A stretch of 64,000 bases of DNA, taken from Microbulbifer marinus. GTDB taxonomy: Bacteria > Pseudomonadota > Gammaproteobacteria > Pseudomonadales > Cellvibrionaceae. Below the pieces are notes generated by a model. That model did no database searches, was not told where the DNA came from, and saw only the letters and a program-made list of their open reading frames with translations. This document shows, one piece after another, positions 46,462 to 56,700 of the stretch. The translations under genes and the position numbers were made by a program. The DNA lies in contig NZ_FNQO01000003.1 of the NCBI RefSeq assembly GCF_900107725.1, positions 434,001 through 498,000 of the forward strand, given 5' to 3'. Each line of letters begins with the position of its first letter. Position 1 is the first letter of the stretch.

Positions 46462-47703
46462 TCAGCTCGCCTGACGGTTGCCGGCGGTCACAAAGCGCTC
46501 GATGCGGTCCAGTGCGCGGGAGAGTTCGCCCTCGTCCGCGGCCAGCGTCAACCGTACGTGGTTGACTGCGCTCGGGCCGAAGGGCGCGCCCGGCAGGACG
46601 GAAACCCGCTCGGCATCCAGCAGCGCCTCGGCGAAGGCCTGGCCGCAATTTCCCTCTTCCGAGTGGGCTACCTGCGAGACGTCCACCATCACGAACATGC
46701 CCGCTTCCGGTGAGTAGCAGCTGAGGCCGGGGATCTTGCCGATACGCTCGACGATCAGGTCGCGGCGCTTCTCGTAGGCGTCGCGCATCTGCTTGACGAA
46801 ATAGGTATCGAATTCCAGCGCAAAGGCAGCCGCCTCCTGAATGAACTGCGGACAGCCGAAGATGGTGGCGCCAGCAAACTCGATCAGGCGATCGACCAGC
46901 GGCCCGTGTGCAACGGCCCAGCCCAGACGCCAGCCGCTCATCGCGTGAGACTTGGACAGGCCGTCAATGACGACGATATTGTCCAGCTGCTTCGCTGCCG
47001 TGCGCAGGGAGGTGTGGCGGCGGGCGAAGGTGATCATCGAATACATCTCATCGCACACCAGCCAGATGTCGCGCTCACGACAGTAGGCGGCCAGCTCACG
47101 CAGCTGCTCTGGTGTGGCCATGGCGCCGGTCGGATTTACCGGGGTGTTGATCATGACCACGCGGGTATCGTCGCCGATGGCGGCCTTGATCGCGTCGACA
47201 TCGAAGGCGAAATTGCTCTCGGCCGGACAGGCCACCCGCTTCACGTTCAGGCGCAGGGAATCGCAGATGGGGACATAGCCGATATACATCGGCTCCGGAA
47301 TGACGATTTCCTCACCCGGGTTCAGCAGGCAGGACAGCACCGCGTAAATCGCGTTGGTGCCACCCGGAAAAACCACCACGTCGTCCGGGCTGCACGGATG
47401 TGGCGATACCTTGCTCTCGATATCGGCGATGGCGCGGCGCAACATCGCCTCACCGGCCGCCGGCGAGTAATGGGTTCGTCCGACACCGAGGCGGGCGCGG
47501 GCAAAATCGAGAATGGGCTCCGGCGTATCGAAGTTGGGATCGCCCACGCACAGGAAGATCACATCCTCGCCCTTGTCGGCCAGTTCGTGGGCGCGGTCGC
47601 TGACCGCCCACACATCGGCATCGGCACTGTCGAGGGCTTCACTCTGGAGGCTGAATCGGGGATTAAACTTCGTCACATCCATCACTTTGCGGTTGTTATT
47701 CAT
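46462..47703 (-). CDS. Pyridoxal phosphate aminotransferase, class I/II
   Basis: This 413-residue enzyme transfers amino groups between amino acids and keto acids. PLP lysine Lys251 is in IDGLSKSHAMSGWRLG; Asn190 (NTPVNPTGA), Asp218 and Tyr221 (CDEMYSM) are the usual cofactor contacts. It belongs to the aspartate/alanine aminotransferase fold group; the substrate cannot be fixed. It stands upstream of an Lrp-type regulator, separated by a palindromic repeat. Confidence 0.9.
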   Translation of the reverse strand: MNNNRKVMDVTKFNPRFSLQSEALDSADADVWAVSDRAHELADKGEDVIFLCVGDPNFDTPEPILDFARARLGVGRTHYSPAAGEAMLRRAIADIESKVSPHPCSPDDVVVFPGGTNAIYAVLSCLLNPGEEIVIPEPMYIGYVPICDSLRLNVKRVACPAESNFAFDVDAIKAAIGDDTRVVMINTPVNPTGAMATPEQLRELAAYCRERDIWLVCDEMYSMITFARRHTSLRTAAKQLDNIVVIDGLSKSHAMSGWRLGWAVAHGPLVDRLIEFAGATIFGCPQFIQEAAAFALEFDTYFVKQMRDAYEKRRDLIVERIGKIPGLSCYSPEAGMFVMVDVSQVAHSEEGNCGQAFAEALLDAERVSVLPGAPFGPSAVNHVRLTLAADEGELSRALDRIERFVTAGNRQAS

Positions 47704-47897
47704 AGTCCTAACTTAACAACCGCGGGGGTAATCGATGGCGCTATCGCGGGGTAAATTTCGCATTCCCGCGCCATTTTTCACGCAATAACCGCAGAAAATT
47801 CGGTGACATTTTTGTTGCAGCACGGAGTGTGACCGTCAGGCCGATTTCGTATTCTTTATACGAATTCGACCTGTCAGTGCCGCCTGTCTTTAAGCCG

Positions 47898-50072
47898 CTA
47901 AAAACGGTAATTCAGGTTCAGGCCGCCGACGGTGTCTTCCGGGCGCACCAGGATATTGCCGGACAGCTGCAGTTTTTCCGTGATATTGAGCCCCACCAGC
48001 GCACCGACGCCGTTCTGGAAGAAGCCGGCATTCTGGCTGTCGTAGGCGGCGAGGCGAGCGCTGTTGCCTGGGATGGACTTGACCCCGACCCCCACTTTGG
48101 CCACATCGTCGCCGCCGTTGTGCTCCAGCCAGACTTCGCCAAACCAGCGCCAGTCCGCGTTCTCCGGCCCGTTGTAGAAGAAGCCGCCGCGCAGCCGGTA
48201 GTACTCGCGATCCTGGTGGCGCACCGAGAGTCCCAGGGGGTCCAGCGGCACCCCCCTGATACCGATGTAAGTCGGCCGCCGCCGGGTGGATTCGCGGAAA
48301 CTGTCCACATCGACCTGGGTCCAGGCCGCAGCAATAAACGGCCCGGCCTGACAGGGCAGTACCGGGGCGGTGTCGTAGCCGGCGCGGGCAAAGAAACTGA
48401 CGGCGCCGCCGTCGGTATCGCCATCGATCCGCGTCTGGAAGGTGCTGCCGAGGCGTATACGCCGATCGACATCGTAGTAATCGGTATCGCTGTAGGTAAC
48501 ACCACCATCGACAAAGAACCGCTCGTTGTCCCAGCGCGCCAGACCGGACAGGTTGAAAGAGCGCGCCTTCAGCGACAGGTCGTGCGGCGTGTAATAACTG
48601 TTGGCAAAGGACAGCGCCAATGCCCACTCGAAGCTGTCGCCGGCGGCGAAGCTCATGCCCAGCAGCCCGTCCCAGCCGAGATCCTCCTCATTGGGGGCGA
48701 AACCCTGACCGAGTTCGGTAGTGGCCAGGGTGCCGCCAAAAAATACCGTGGTGGTCGGATCGTGGAAGCGCTGCGCCACCAGATGGTGATCGATATTCGT
48801 CTGGTGCAGGCGCGTATTCTGGTAGCCCAGATCCGGAAGCATCGCGAAGCCGACCGGCGCACTCAGCACCGAGAAGTAGTAATCGCCGAGGACTTTCTGC
48901 GCGGCTAGCGTCGGGTGGATGCCGTCGTTGAAGATCAGCTGGTTGGCATTGGGCGCGGTACCCGTTTCGCTGTAGATCGGATTCGGATTGTCGCAGGCGC
49001 CGGCGGCGTAACAGGTGGCAGACTGATCGATATTCGCGAAGCCGAACAGCGTCGGGTTTTCAATTGCCAGCTCAATGACGCCAGCGGTGTCCAGAATCAG
49101 CACATTGCCGACACGATTCAGGTCGATACGCAGTCGATTGTTGAATTGCTCCGTGCTGTTATTGGCCGCATTGACCGCGGCGGATCCAAGGTCGTTTATA
49201 CGTGGCGTATTGCCGATCCGCGGTACATTCGAGACCACGACATAGCGGGCACCCACTGCGCGCAACTCGGATGCGGCGGTAACCAGGAAATTGACCGAGC
49301 GACGCACCCGCTCCGGCGAGAGAGTACCCGCAGCTATGCCGGCGAGAATATCGTTGCCGCCACCGTTCAGGTAATAAAGTGTGTTCCTCGCGACACCATT
49401 CTGCGGCAGGAAACCCTGGCCGGTGGCGAAAGGCACGCCGGTCAGGGTGATATTGTTGTTGGGGTCGTCCACCAGCGCCTGCAGCGCGGCCGGATTGCCG
49501 AAGGCCGCCACCGCCGCGGCGACTTCTGCCGGGGACAGGTAGGGGCTTTCGCCTGCGGCGGGGTCGCAGACCCCGTCGCTGCCGCAGCGGGTGGAATCGG
49601 GAAGAATCGTCGTCAGCGGATTGTGGTCGGCGACGGTGGTATTCGGAAAGAGTTCGCGAAAGCGCTGCGGCCCGACCAGGTCCAGCAGCACGTCTGCGGT
49701 GCGGTTGCCGCCCACGGCCCAGTTGCTGCCGTTGGCGAGCACCGAGCCGGCGATCTGCTGGAACTGCTGCTGCGGCGTACCCGGTGCCGGCGCGCAGGGG
49801 ATGGCGCCGCCGAAAGCGGGCCCCAGGCCCGAGCACGACGGCATCAATGGTGCCAGCCCGAGATCCTGCGCCAGAAAGCTGACCGCCGGCTGCTTCGGCA
49901 AAATACCGTCGGGATCACTGCTGGTAAAAATACCCGCATTGCCGCTGTCCGACAGGCTGTCACCGAACACCACGATATTGCGGTACAACAGCAGGTTGTC
50001 GTCGTCCGCAATTGCGGTGGCAGCGGAAGCGAGCGCCATTGCCGCGCAAACTGATTTAACGGTAAAGCCCAT
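47898..50072 (-). CDS. GDSL esterase/lipase autotransporter
   Basis: This 724-residue outer-membrane protein carries an esterase passenger and a beta-barrel. A signal peptide spans about 1-22 (ending ATAIA). Catalytic Ser39 lies in FGDSLSDSGN; block III is GGGNDI and the Asp/His pair is in NDGIHPTLA. The C-terminal barrel (about 430-724) ends NLNYRF with the terminal Phe typical of outer-membrane proteins. The start is the ATG at 50072, where GGAG is six bases upstream; the longer frame lacks a signal at its N-terminus. It acts on esters at the cell surface. Confidence 0.9.
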   Translation of the reverse strand: MGFTVKSVCAAMALASAATAIADDDNLLLYRNIVVFGDSLSDSGNAGIFTSSDPDGILPKQPAVSFLAQDLGLAPLMPSCSGLGPAFGGAIPCAPAPGTPQQQFQQIAGSVLANGSNWAVGGNRTADVLLDLVGPQRFRELFPNTTVADHNPLTTILPDSTRCGSDGVCDPAAGESPYLSPAEVAAAVAAFGNPAALQALVDDPNNNITLTGVPFATGQGFLPQNGVARNTLYYLNGGGNDILAGIAAGTLSPERVRRSVNFLVTAASELRAVGARYVVVSNVPRIGNTPRINDLGSAAVNAANNSTEQFNNRLRIDLNRVGNVLILDTAGVIELAIENPTLFGFANIDQSATCYAAGACDNPNPIYSETGTAPNANQLIFNDGIHPTLAAQKVLGDYYFSVLSAPVGFAMLPDLGYQNTRLHQTNIDHHLVAQRFHDPTTTVFFGGTLATTELGQGFAPNEEDLGWDGLLGMSFAAGDSFEWALALSFANSYYTPHDLSLKARSFNLSGLARWDNERFFVDGGVTYSDTDYYDVDRRIRLGSTFQTRIDGDTDGGAVSFFARAGYDTAPVLPCQAGPFIAAAWTQVDVDSFRESTRRRPTYIGIRGVPLDPLGLSVRHQDREYYRLRGGFFYNGPENADWRWFGEVWLEHNGGDDVAKVGVGVKSIPGNSARLAAYDSQNAGFFQNGVGALVGLNITEKLQLSGNILVRPEDTVGGLNLNYRF

Positions 50073-50175
50073 TGCGCACTCCATTGCGTACAGGTCTGAT
50101 CGCGATGGGGCAAGTATAGACACGCCGCCCGCGGCAAATCGGCTGTAAAAATTCGGTGCCAGCGGCAAACCCGCG

Positions 50176-51639
50176 TCACTTCAAGTCGGCAAAAACCGCG
50201 ATCGCGTGTTTGCGACTCTCCCCCACGTCGCAGATCGGCGGCGGATAGTTCTCCATTGGCGGCGGGCAGTGAATTTTATCGTCATCGAGTTCGCGCAACT
50301 CCGGCACGAATTCGCGAATGAATTCACCGTGCCGATCAAATTTTTTCGACTGGCTGTACGGATTGAATACGCGGAAATAAGGTGCGGCATCGGTGCCCGT
50401 GGAGGCGGCCCACTGCCAGCCACCGTTGTTGGCTGCAAAGTCCGCATCCAGCAGATGTTGCATGAAATAGCGCTCGCCCCAACGCCAGTCGATCAGCAGG
50501 TTCTTGCTCAGGAAAGAGGCCACCACCATGCGCAGGCGGTTGTGCATCCAGCCGGTCTGATTCAGCTGTCGCATGGCAGCGTCGACGATCGGCACCCCGG
50601 TTTCACCGTCACACCAGCGCCGGAATTTTGCCTCGTCGTATGACCAGGGAACTTTGTCGGTCTCCTCCTTGAACGGCTTGTGCATGCACAAGCGCGGGAA
50701 AGCCACCAGCAGGTGGGTGTAAAACTCACGCCAGATCAGTTCACTCAGCCAGCAGCTGATGCCGTCACTGCCGCCAGTCCAGCGGCCGTCGTTCAGTGAC
50801 AGCGCCATATGTACACACTGGCGGATCGAGATGGCACCGCTGTTGAGGTACGGCGACAGGCGCGAAGTGGCATCGATGGCGGGAAAGTCGCGCTCATCCT
50901 CGTAGCCGTCGATATCCTCGCGAAATTGCCGCAGGCGCTTCGCCGCGGCTTTCTCCCCCGGCCTCCAGCCCAGCAGCTCGCCGTTCTTTTCCGGCACCGG
51001 CTGGAAACCCGGCAGTTGTTCCGGGATCGTCTGCACCAGGTTGTGCGCGCCCTGCACTTCAATCCAGTTGGGCCAGGACTGGTCTTCCGCCATCCCGCGC
51101 GGCTGCGGCAGCGGCGCAAAGTCCGTACCGCCACACTGTTCTATGAAGGCGCGCTTGAATGGCGTGAAGACCTTGTAGGCGTCCCCGCTGCCCGTTCTTA
51201 CCGCGCCCGGCGGCAACAGGGTGCGGTCGGTACAGTATTCCACCGGCACATCGATTTTTTTCAGGGCCTCGCGCACGTCACTGTCGCGGCGCTGCTCATC
51301 GAGCGGGTATTCGGCGTTGGCAAACAGTGCATCAACGTCCAGCTTCTCGACGATCTGCGTCATTGCCCGCGGTACCTGCGCAAACTTCTGTAACTCGAGA
51401 AAATACAGCGGGATATGGCGCTCGGCCAGACTCTGCTGCAGCTCCCGCAAACAGACGAGGCGGAATGCCACTACCGGATCACCTTCATCGTGGCTGCGCC
51501 AGGTTTGCGGGCAGGCAATGAAAATTGCCGCTACCTGTGCACAGCCCTTCGCGGCGCGGTAAAGGGCGGTATTGTCCTGGATACGCAGATCGTTGCGCAG
51601 CCACACCAGTCCACGGCGAAAGGTAAAATCACTACTCAT
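50176..51639 (-). CDS. phrB: Deoxyribodipyrimidine photolyase (class I CPD photolyase)
   Basis: This 487-residue enzyme repairs pyrimidine dimers with blue light. The N-terminal antenna domain starts WLRNDLRIQDN; the FAD domain includes WRWGERYFMQHLLDADFAANNGG and YFRVFNPYSQSKKFD, the class I hallmark. The start is the ATG at 51639, which overlaps the stop of the MerR gene (ATGA). It is the last gene of the DUF523/DUF1722-merR-phrB operon. Confidence 0.96.
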   Translation of the reverse strand: MSSDFTFRRGLVWLRNDLRIQDNTALYRAAKGCAQVAAIFIACPQTWRSHDEGDPVVAFRLVCLRELQQSLAERHIPLYFLELQKFAQVPRAMTQIVEKLDVDALFANAEYPLDEQRRDSDVREALKKIDVPVEYCTDRTLLPPGAVRTGSGDAYKVFTPFKRAFIEQCGGTDFAPLPQPRGMAEDQSWPNWIEVQGAHNLVQTIPEQLPGFQPVPEKNGELLGWRPGEKAAAKRLRQFREDIDGYEDERDFPAIDATSRLSPYLNSGAISIRQCVHMALSLNDGRWTGGSDGISCWLSELIWREFYTHLLVAFPRLCMHKPFKEETDKVPWSYDEAKFRRWCDGETGVPIVDAAMRQLNQTGWMHNRLRMVVASFLSKNLLIDWRWGERYFMQHLLDADFAANNGGWQWAASTGTDAAPYFRVFNPYSQSKKFDRHGEFIREFVPELRELDDDKIHCPPPMENYPPPICDVGESRKHAIAVFADLK

Positions 51640-52580
51640 CGCAGCTGCTCCTGCAGTTCTCGCAGCGCCAGCGCTGTTTCCGCCGGCAGCACCCTGCAGT
51701 GCTGGCGCGCAATCAGCTTGTCGATATCGCGGCGCTGCAGATCGACGAATCCGCCCCCGAGCCACAGCGGCGACGTCAGGCTGCGCAGGACCCGCTCCAG
51801 TCCGGTGCCGAGTACGGCCATCGGCAGCGCGTTATGGCTGTAACAGATGATGCCGTCCGCATTGAGCTGATCCTCGGCAAAGGCGAGTTCGCCCAGTTCT
51901 GCATCCGGTCCCAGATTGATAACGTCGAGTCCCGCGGCGATCGCCGCGGCACAGAAGAGTTGCGCAAACGCCTGCTGATCACCGCCGGGGAATCCCACCA
52001 GCAGCAATCTGCGCGGCGCCTTGCCGCCGCGGCGCAGGTTCTTGCGGCTGGCGTTCACCGTCAGCGTCAGCTGCTCGGTCAACAATTGCCAGAAAAAGGC
52101 CTGGGTGACGCTGCTGCCAAAGCGCCCCTGGCGGCTGAGTATTTTGTGCAGCGGCACCAGCCAACGATCCAGCAGCAGCGGCAGCGGGTAGCTCGCCAGC
52201 AGCTGCTCCAGCTGGCGCTGCAGCGCCGTTACCGAAAACCCCTCGATCGCGGCGACAGTCTGCTGGACCAGCTGGCTCCAGCTATCGCCAGCGCGGTCTT
52301 CCACTGCCGCAACGGTGTCTTCGGCGATTACTTTGCTGCCGTCTTCCAGCAGCGGGCGCACCTGACCAATCGCGACACCGCGGGCCAGCCAGCTCAGGAT
52401 TTCCTCGATACGCTGCACATCCAGCTCGCTGTACAAACGGTGTCCCTTGCCGGTGCGGGCCGGCACCAACAGGCCGTAGCGGCGCTCCCAGGCGCGCAGG
52501 GTTACCGGGTTGACGCCGGTGCGCTCGGCCACCTCGCGAATCGGCAGCAGCGTTTCCTGTTGCAGTGCAGTTTTATCCAT
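51636..52580 (-). CDS. MerR family regulator, LitR/CarH-like, without the cobalamin-binding residues
   Basis: This 314-residue regulator has a MerR helix-turn-helix (about 10-80, REVAERTGVNPVTLRAWERRYG) and a C-terminal part with the fold of the B12-binding regulators. The lower-ligand motif ExHxxG of CarH is replaced here by DQQAFA, and the EH pair of the four-helix bundle by AF. It likely does not bind cobalamin. The start is the ATG at 52580, with GAGG upstream. It is coupled to the photolyase, so it probably controls light or stress induction of that operon. Confidence 0.87.
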   Translation of the reverse strand: MDKTALQQETLLPIREVAERTGVNPVTLRAWERRYGLLVPARTGKGHRLYSELDVQRIEEILSWLARGVAIGQVRPLLEDGSKVIAEDTVAAVEDRAGDSWSQLVQQTVAAIEGFSVTALQRQLEQLLASYPLPLLLDRWLVPLHKILSRQGRFGSSVTQAFFWQLLTEQLTLTVNASRKNLRRGGKAPRRLLLVGFPGGDQQAFAQLFCAAAIAAGLDVINLGPDAELGELAFAEDQLNADGIICYSHNALPMAVLGTGLERVLRSLTSPLWLGGGFVDLQRRDIDKLIARQHCRVLPAETALALRELQEQLR

Positions 52581-52590
52581 CGAATCTGCC

Positions 52591-53553
52591 TCAGCGAAAA
52601 TCACACAGGCCCATTTCCGCCGGCTCGGCGGCGAGCAATACCTGGCTGTGGATAAACTGATGCGGGCTGCGGGGCAGGTAGTGCCGCAACATGGTCAGCA
52701 CTGCAGACAACGGCTTCAGGCCAAGGCGGTAGTCCTCGATCAGCTGCGCCAGCTCGGCTCTTTCCTCATTGCTGAGAAACCCTTTCAGATGACCGTGGAT
52801 ATGCATCAGCGCATTGGTTCTGTCCTTGCGGCTGGCCAGGTTTGCCAGAATTTCCATGATCTTGCCACGCACCTCGAAGGCAAACTGCTGCGGTTCCAGT
52901 GCGCGGGCATTGGCTACGAACTGACCCAGCTCACGGGTCAGCTGCTGGTGATGCGCCAGCAACAGATACTTGTAAGCGGTGTAGAACTCGATCACTCGCG
53001 CCGGCCGCGGATCCGGCGCCACATAACGGTGCCAGGCATCGTAGGCAAAGACGCGGGTGAGGAAGTTCTCGCGGATATAGCTGGCATTCAGCCGCCCGAC
53101 TTCCTCTAAAGGCAGGTGCGGGAAATGTTCGCGCAGGCGCGCGGCGAACAGACCGGCGTCATGTGCCAGTACGTCCGGCCCGTCCGCCTTGAAGTGCGGC
53201 GTAGTGCGCAGGCCGCAGCTCGGCGACTTCTGCATCAAAATAAAGCCACGTAGCTGCTGCACTTCCGGCGCTATGCGATCGGCATAGCCCTCCAGCGCGT
53301 CGGTTACGTCCATCGTCGGATCATCGCGGCCGACCGCGCGCAGCCGATCGCTGACGATCAGGTGGATTGGAGGGCGCGGCACCCCCAACCCGATGGCCAC
53401 CTCCGGGCAATAGGGGTGCAGCTCGAAACAGTGGGCCAGCAGTTGCGTACAGACTTTGCTGTGCTTGTGACCACCGTTGAAGCGCACCGGGTCGCCGACG
53501 GCGCACTGGCTGATACCGACCGGAATCTTCTGTGTCTGCAGCTGAATATTCAT
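52591..53553 (-). CDS. DUF523 and DUF1722 protein (YbgA-like)
   Basis: This 320-residue protein joins two domains: DUF523 (about 8-160, VGISQCAVGDPVRFNGGHK) and DUF1722 (about 185-305, ending LPRSPHQF). In E. coli ybgA lies directly before phr, so the link to photolyase is conserved; the biochemical role is unknown. It is first in the operon with the MerR regulator (10 bases downstream) and photolyase. Its start is close to a TGTACA repeat region. Confidence 0.9.
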   Translation of the reverse strand: MNIQLQTQKIPVGISQCAVGDPVRFNGGHKHSKVCTQLLAHCFELHPYCPEVAIGLGVPRPPIHLIVSDRLRAVGRDDPTMDVTDALEGYADRIAPEVQQLRGFILMQKSPSCGLRTTPHFKADGPDVLAHDAGLFAARLREHFPHLPLEEVGRLNASYIRENFLTRVFAYDAWHRYVAPDPRPARVIEFYTAYKYLLLAHHQQLTRELGQFVANARALEPQQFAFEVRGKIMEILANLASRKDRTNALMHIHGHLKGFLSNEERAELAQLIEDYRLGLKPLSAVLTMLRHYLPRSPHQFIHSQVLLAAEPAEMGLCDFR

Positions 53554-53640
53554 AAAGGTTGTACACGCCTGCCAACTTGTACAACTTTTATAGCGTGACG
53601 CGTACAGTTGTACAATATTTTTTTTTGTACAAGCTGCCGA
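53554..53640. promoter_or_regulatory. Promoter and TGTACA operator repeats of the photolyase operon
   Basis: On the minus strand a -35 box TTGTAC (53610-53615) and a -10 box TATAAA (53587-53592) are exactly 17 bases apart. TGTACA occurs at 53560-53565 and 53578-53583, 12 bases apart, and again at 53609-53614 and 53626-53631, 11 bases apart; CGTACA is at 53601-53606. The -35 is inside one TGTACA. A TGTACA-N12-TGTACA site is the motif I recall for LitR-type regulators in Pseudomonas. The region is shared with the divergent gene at 53729. Confidence 0.75.
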
Positions 53641-53728
53641 CTGGCCGCGCCCAGGCCCTGCACCGCTTGCGCAAACAGGTGCCGCAGCTACAATGCCAAA
53701 CCCTCCCGAGAGCTATGGTTTTTGCCCC

Positions 53729-56700
53729 ATGATTCCAGCATTGCGCGCAGTCGACGAGGTACAGGCGCTCTACCTGCAGTTTTTACAGGCACTGGCGGAC
53801 GCTGGTTTTCGCGGCGATCTCAGCCCCAGCTATGCCAGCCGTACGGTGTTGGCCACCGACAACTCCATCTACCAGGTGCTGCCCCAGGCGGTGGCCTATC
53901 CCCGCGACGTGCGCGACCTGCAGCTGCTGGCGGAACTGGCCGACCGCGAGGAATACCACCAGATAGTGCTCTCCCCCCGCGGCGGCGGCACCGGTACCAA
54001 CGGTCAGTCCCTGACCGACGGCCTGGTGGTGGATATCTCCCGCCACATGAACCGTATTCTCGAGATCAATGCGGAAGAGCGCTGGGTGCGCGTGCAGGCG
54101 GGCGTGGTCAAGGACCAGCTGAACGCCGCCCTCAAACCCCACGGCCTGTTCTTCGCCCCGGAGCTGTCCACCAGCAACCGCGCCACCATCGGCGGCATGA
54201 TCAACACGGACGCCTCCGGTCAGGGCTCCTGCGTTTACGGCAAGACCCGCGACCACGTGCTGGAGCTGTCCACCGTGCTGCTGGGCGGCGAGCTCTGGCA
54301 GTCGGCGCCGATCGACGATGAACGGCTGGGGGAAATCAGCGCCCGCGAAGACCGCGCCGGCAAGGTGCACCGCATCTGTGACGAAATCGCGCGCGACAAG
54401 GCCGAGCTGATCGAACAGAAGTTTCCGAAACTGAATCGCTGCCTGACCGGCTATGACCTGGCCCATATCCGCAGCGAAGACGGTTTCAACCTGAACAGCG
54501 TGCTTTGCGGCTCCGAGGGCACCCTCGGTTTCATAGCCGAGGCCAGGCTGAACCTGCTGCCGATCCCGAACTGTGTGGCACTGGTGAACCTGAAATACGA
54601 TCACTTCCAGGAAGCGCTGCGCGACGCCAAGGACCTGATGCAAGCGGGCCCGATGTCTATCGAGACGGTGGACAGCAAAGTGCTGCAGCTGGCGATGGAG
54701 GACATCGTCTGGCACAGCGTCAGCGAGTTCTTTCCGTCCGACGAGCGCCCGGTCAGGGGCATCAATCTGGTGGAATACACCGCCGAGTCGGAACAGGAGC
54801 TGGATCGGGCGCTGCAGCAGTTCACCGCTTATCTCGACGCCGTGATCGGCCAGCCGGGCAAGAGCTTCGGCTATTCGATCGCGCGCGGCCACGCCGAAGT
54901 AAACCGCATCTGGGCCATGCGCAAGCGCGCGGTCGGTTTGCTCGGCAATGTGCAGGGCGAGAAGCGCCCGATTCCGTTCGTCGAGGACACCGCCGTGCCG
55001 CCGGAAAACCTGGCGGACTTTATCGCCGAATTCCGTGCGGTGCTCGATGAGGCCGGCCTCAACTACGGCATGTTCGGCCATGTGGACGCCGGCGTACTGC
55101 ATGTGCGCCCCGCCATCGATATGAAGGATCCCGAGCAGGCGGCGCAGATACGGCCGATCACCGACAAGGTCGTCAGGCTGACCCAGAAATACAAGGGCCT
55201 GCTGTGGGGCGAACACGGCAAGGGCGTCAGGTCCGAATACGCGCCGGAGTTTTTCGGCGAGCTGTATCCGGAACTGCAGAAGATCAAGGCCGCCTTCGAT
55301 CCGCGCAACCAGCTGAACCCGGGCAAGATCGCCACCCCCAGCCGCGCCTCCGGACTGCTGAAGATCGACGGAGTCACCACCCGCGGCGAACTCGATCGAC
55401 AGATTCCGGTGCAGGTCTGGGACGGCTACAGTGAGGGCGTGCACTGCAACGGCAACGGCGCCTGTTTCAACTGGAACCCGGACGACGCCATGTGCCCGTC
55501 TTACAAGGCGACCCGCGAGCGCATCCACTCGCCCAAGGGGCGCGCCGCGCTGATGAAGGAGTGGCTGCGGCTGTTGAGCCAGCGCGACGTGGACGCGGTG
55601 GAAGCCGCACGCAAGGTGCGCGAACAGTCCTTCTTCGTGAGCCTGCCGGGGCGCATCAAGAACTCCCTGGCCCGCGCCCGCGGCGAATACGACTTCAACC
55701 ACGAAGTGAACGAGGCCATGCAGGGCTGCCTCGGCTGCAAGTCCTGCGTCGGTCAGTGCCCGGTCAAGGTGGATGTGCCGGAGTTCCGCAGCAAATTCCT
55801 CGAGCTCTACTACAGCCGCTACCTGCGCCCGCTGAAAGACTATTTCGTCGGCGCACTGGAATTCCTGATACCGCACCTGGCCAGGCTGCCGCAGCTGTAC
55901 AACTGGCCGCTGGGCCTGAAACCGGTGCAATGGCTGATGGAGCGCGGCCTGGGCCTGGCGGACAGCCCGCTGCTGACACAGAAGACCCTGCAGGCGACCA
56001 TGGACGAACTGGGGGTCCCGTTTGCCAGCACCGACAGCCTCGCCGCGCTGGGCCCCGCACAGCGCAGCCGCGCGGTCATCATTGTCCAGGACGCCTTCAC
56101 CAGTTATTTCGATGCCGAAGTGGTCGGCGACGTGCTGCGCCTGCTGAAACAGCTGGACTTCGTGCCACTGGTGGCGCCGTTTCGCGCTAACGGCAAGCCA
56201 CTACATGTGCACGGCTTCCTGCGCCAGTTCCGGCGCGTGGCGGAAGGCAACAGCGGCATGTTGAACGAGCTGGCCGCCAGTGGCGTACCGCTGGTGGGTG
56301 TGGACCCATCGATGACGCTGACTTACCGCGCCGAATACAGGAAACTGCTGGGAGACAAGGCGCCCGCGGTACAGCTGCTACAGGAGTGGCTGGCCGGGCA
56401 ATCGCAGCATCTGGAGCAACAGCGCCCGCGGGTACGCAGCGCCAGCTTCCGCCTGCTGCCCCACTGCAGCGAGCAGACCAATGCCGCCGCATCCCTGCGC
56501 GACTGGCAGAGCATCTTCGCGGCCCTCGGGCTGGAACTGCAGACCGAGAGCCTCGGCTGCTGCGGCATGGCCGGCACTTACGGCCACGAGACCGCACACA
56601 AAGAGACCTCGCGGGTGATCTTCCAGCAGTCCTGGGCTCCGCGCCTGTCCGCAAACGGCGGCGATGATGCCCAGCTGCTTGCCAGCGGCTACTCCTGCCG

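Noticed and set aside
53783..55930. Minus-strand open frame of 715 residues inside the ydiJ-type gene
   Set aside because: Antisense shadow: the plus-strand protein has full family motifs (FAD and Fe-S sites).
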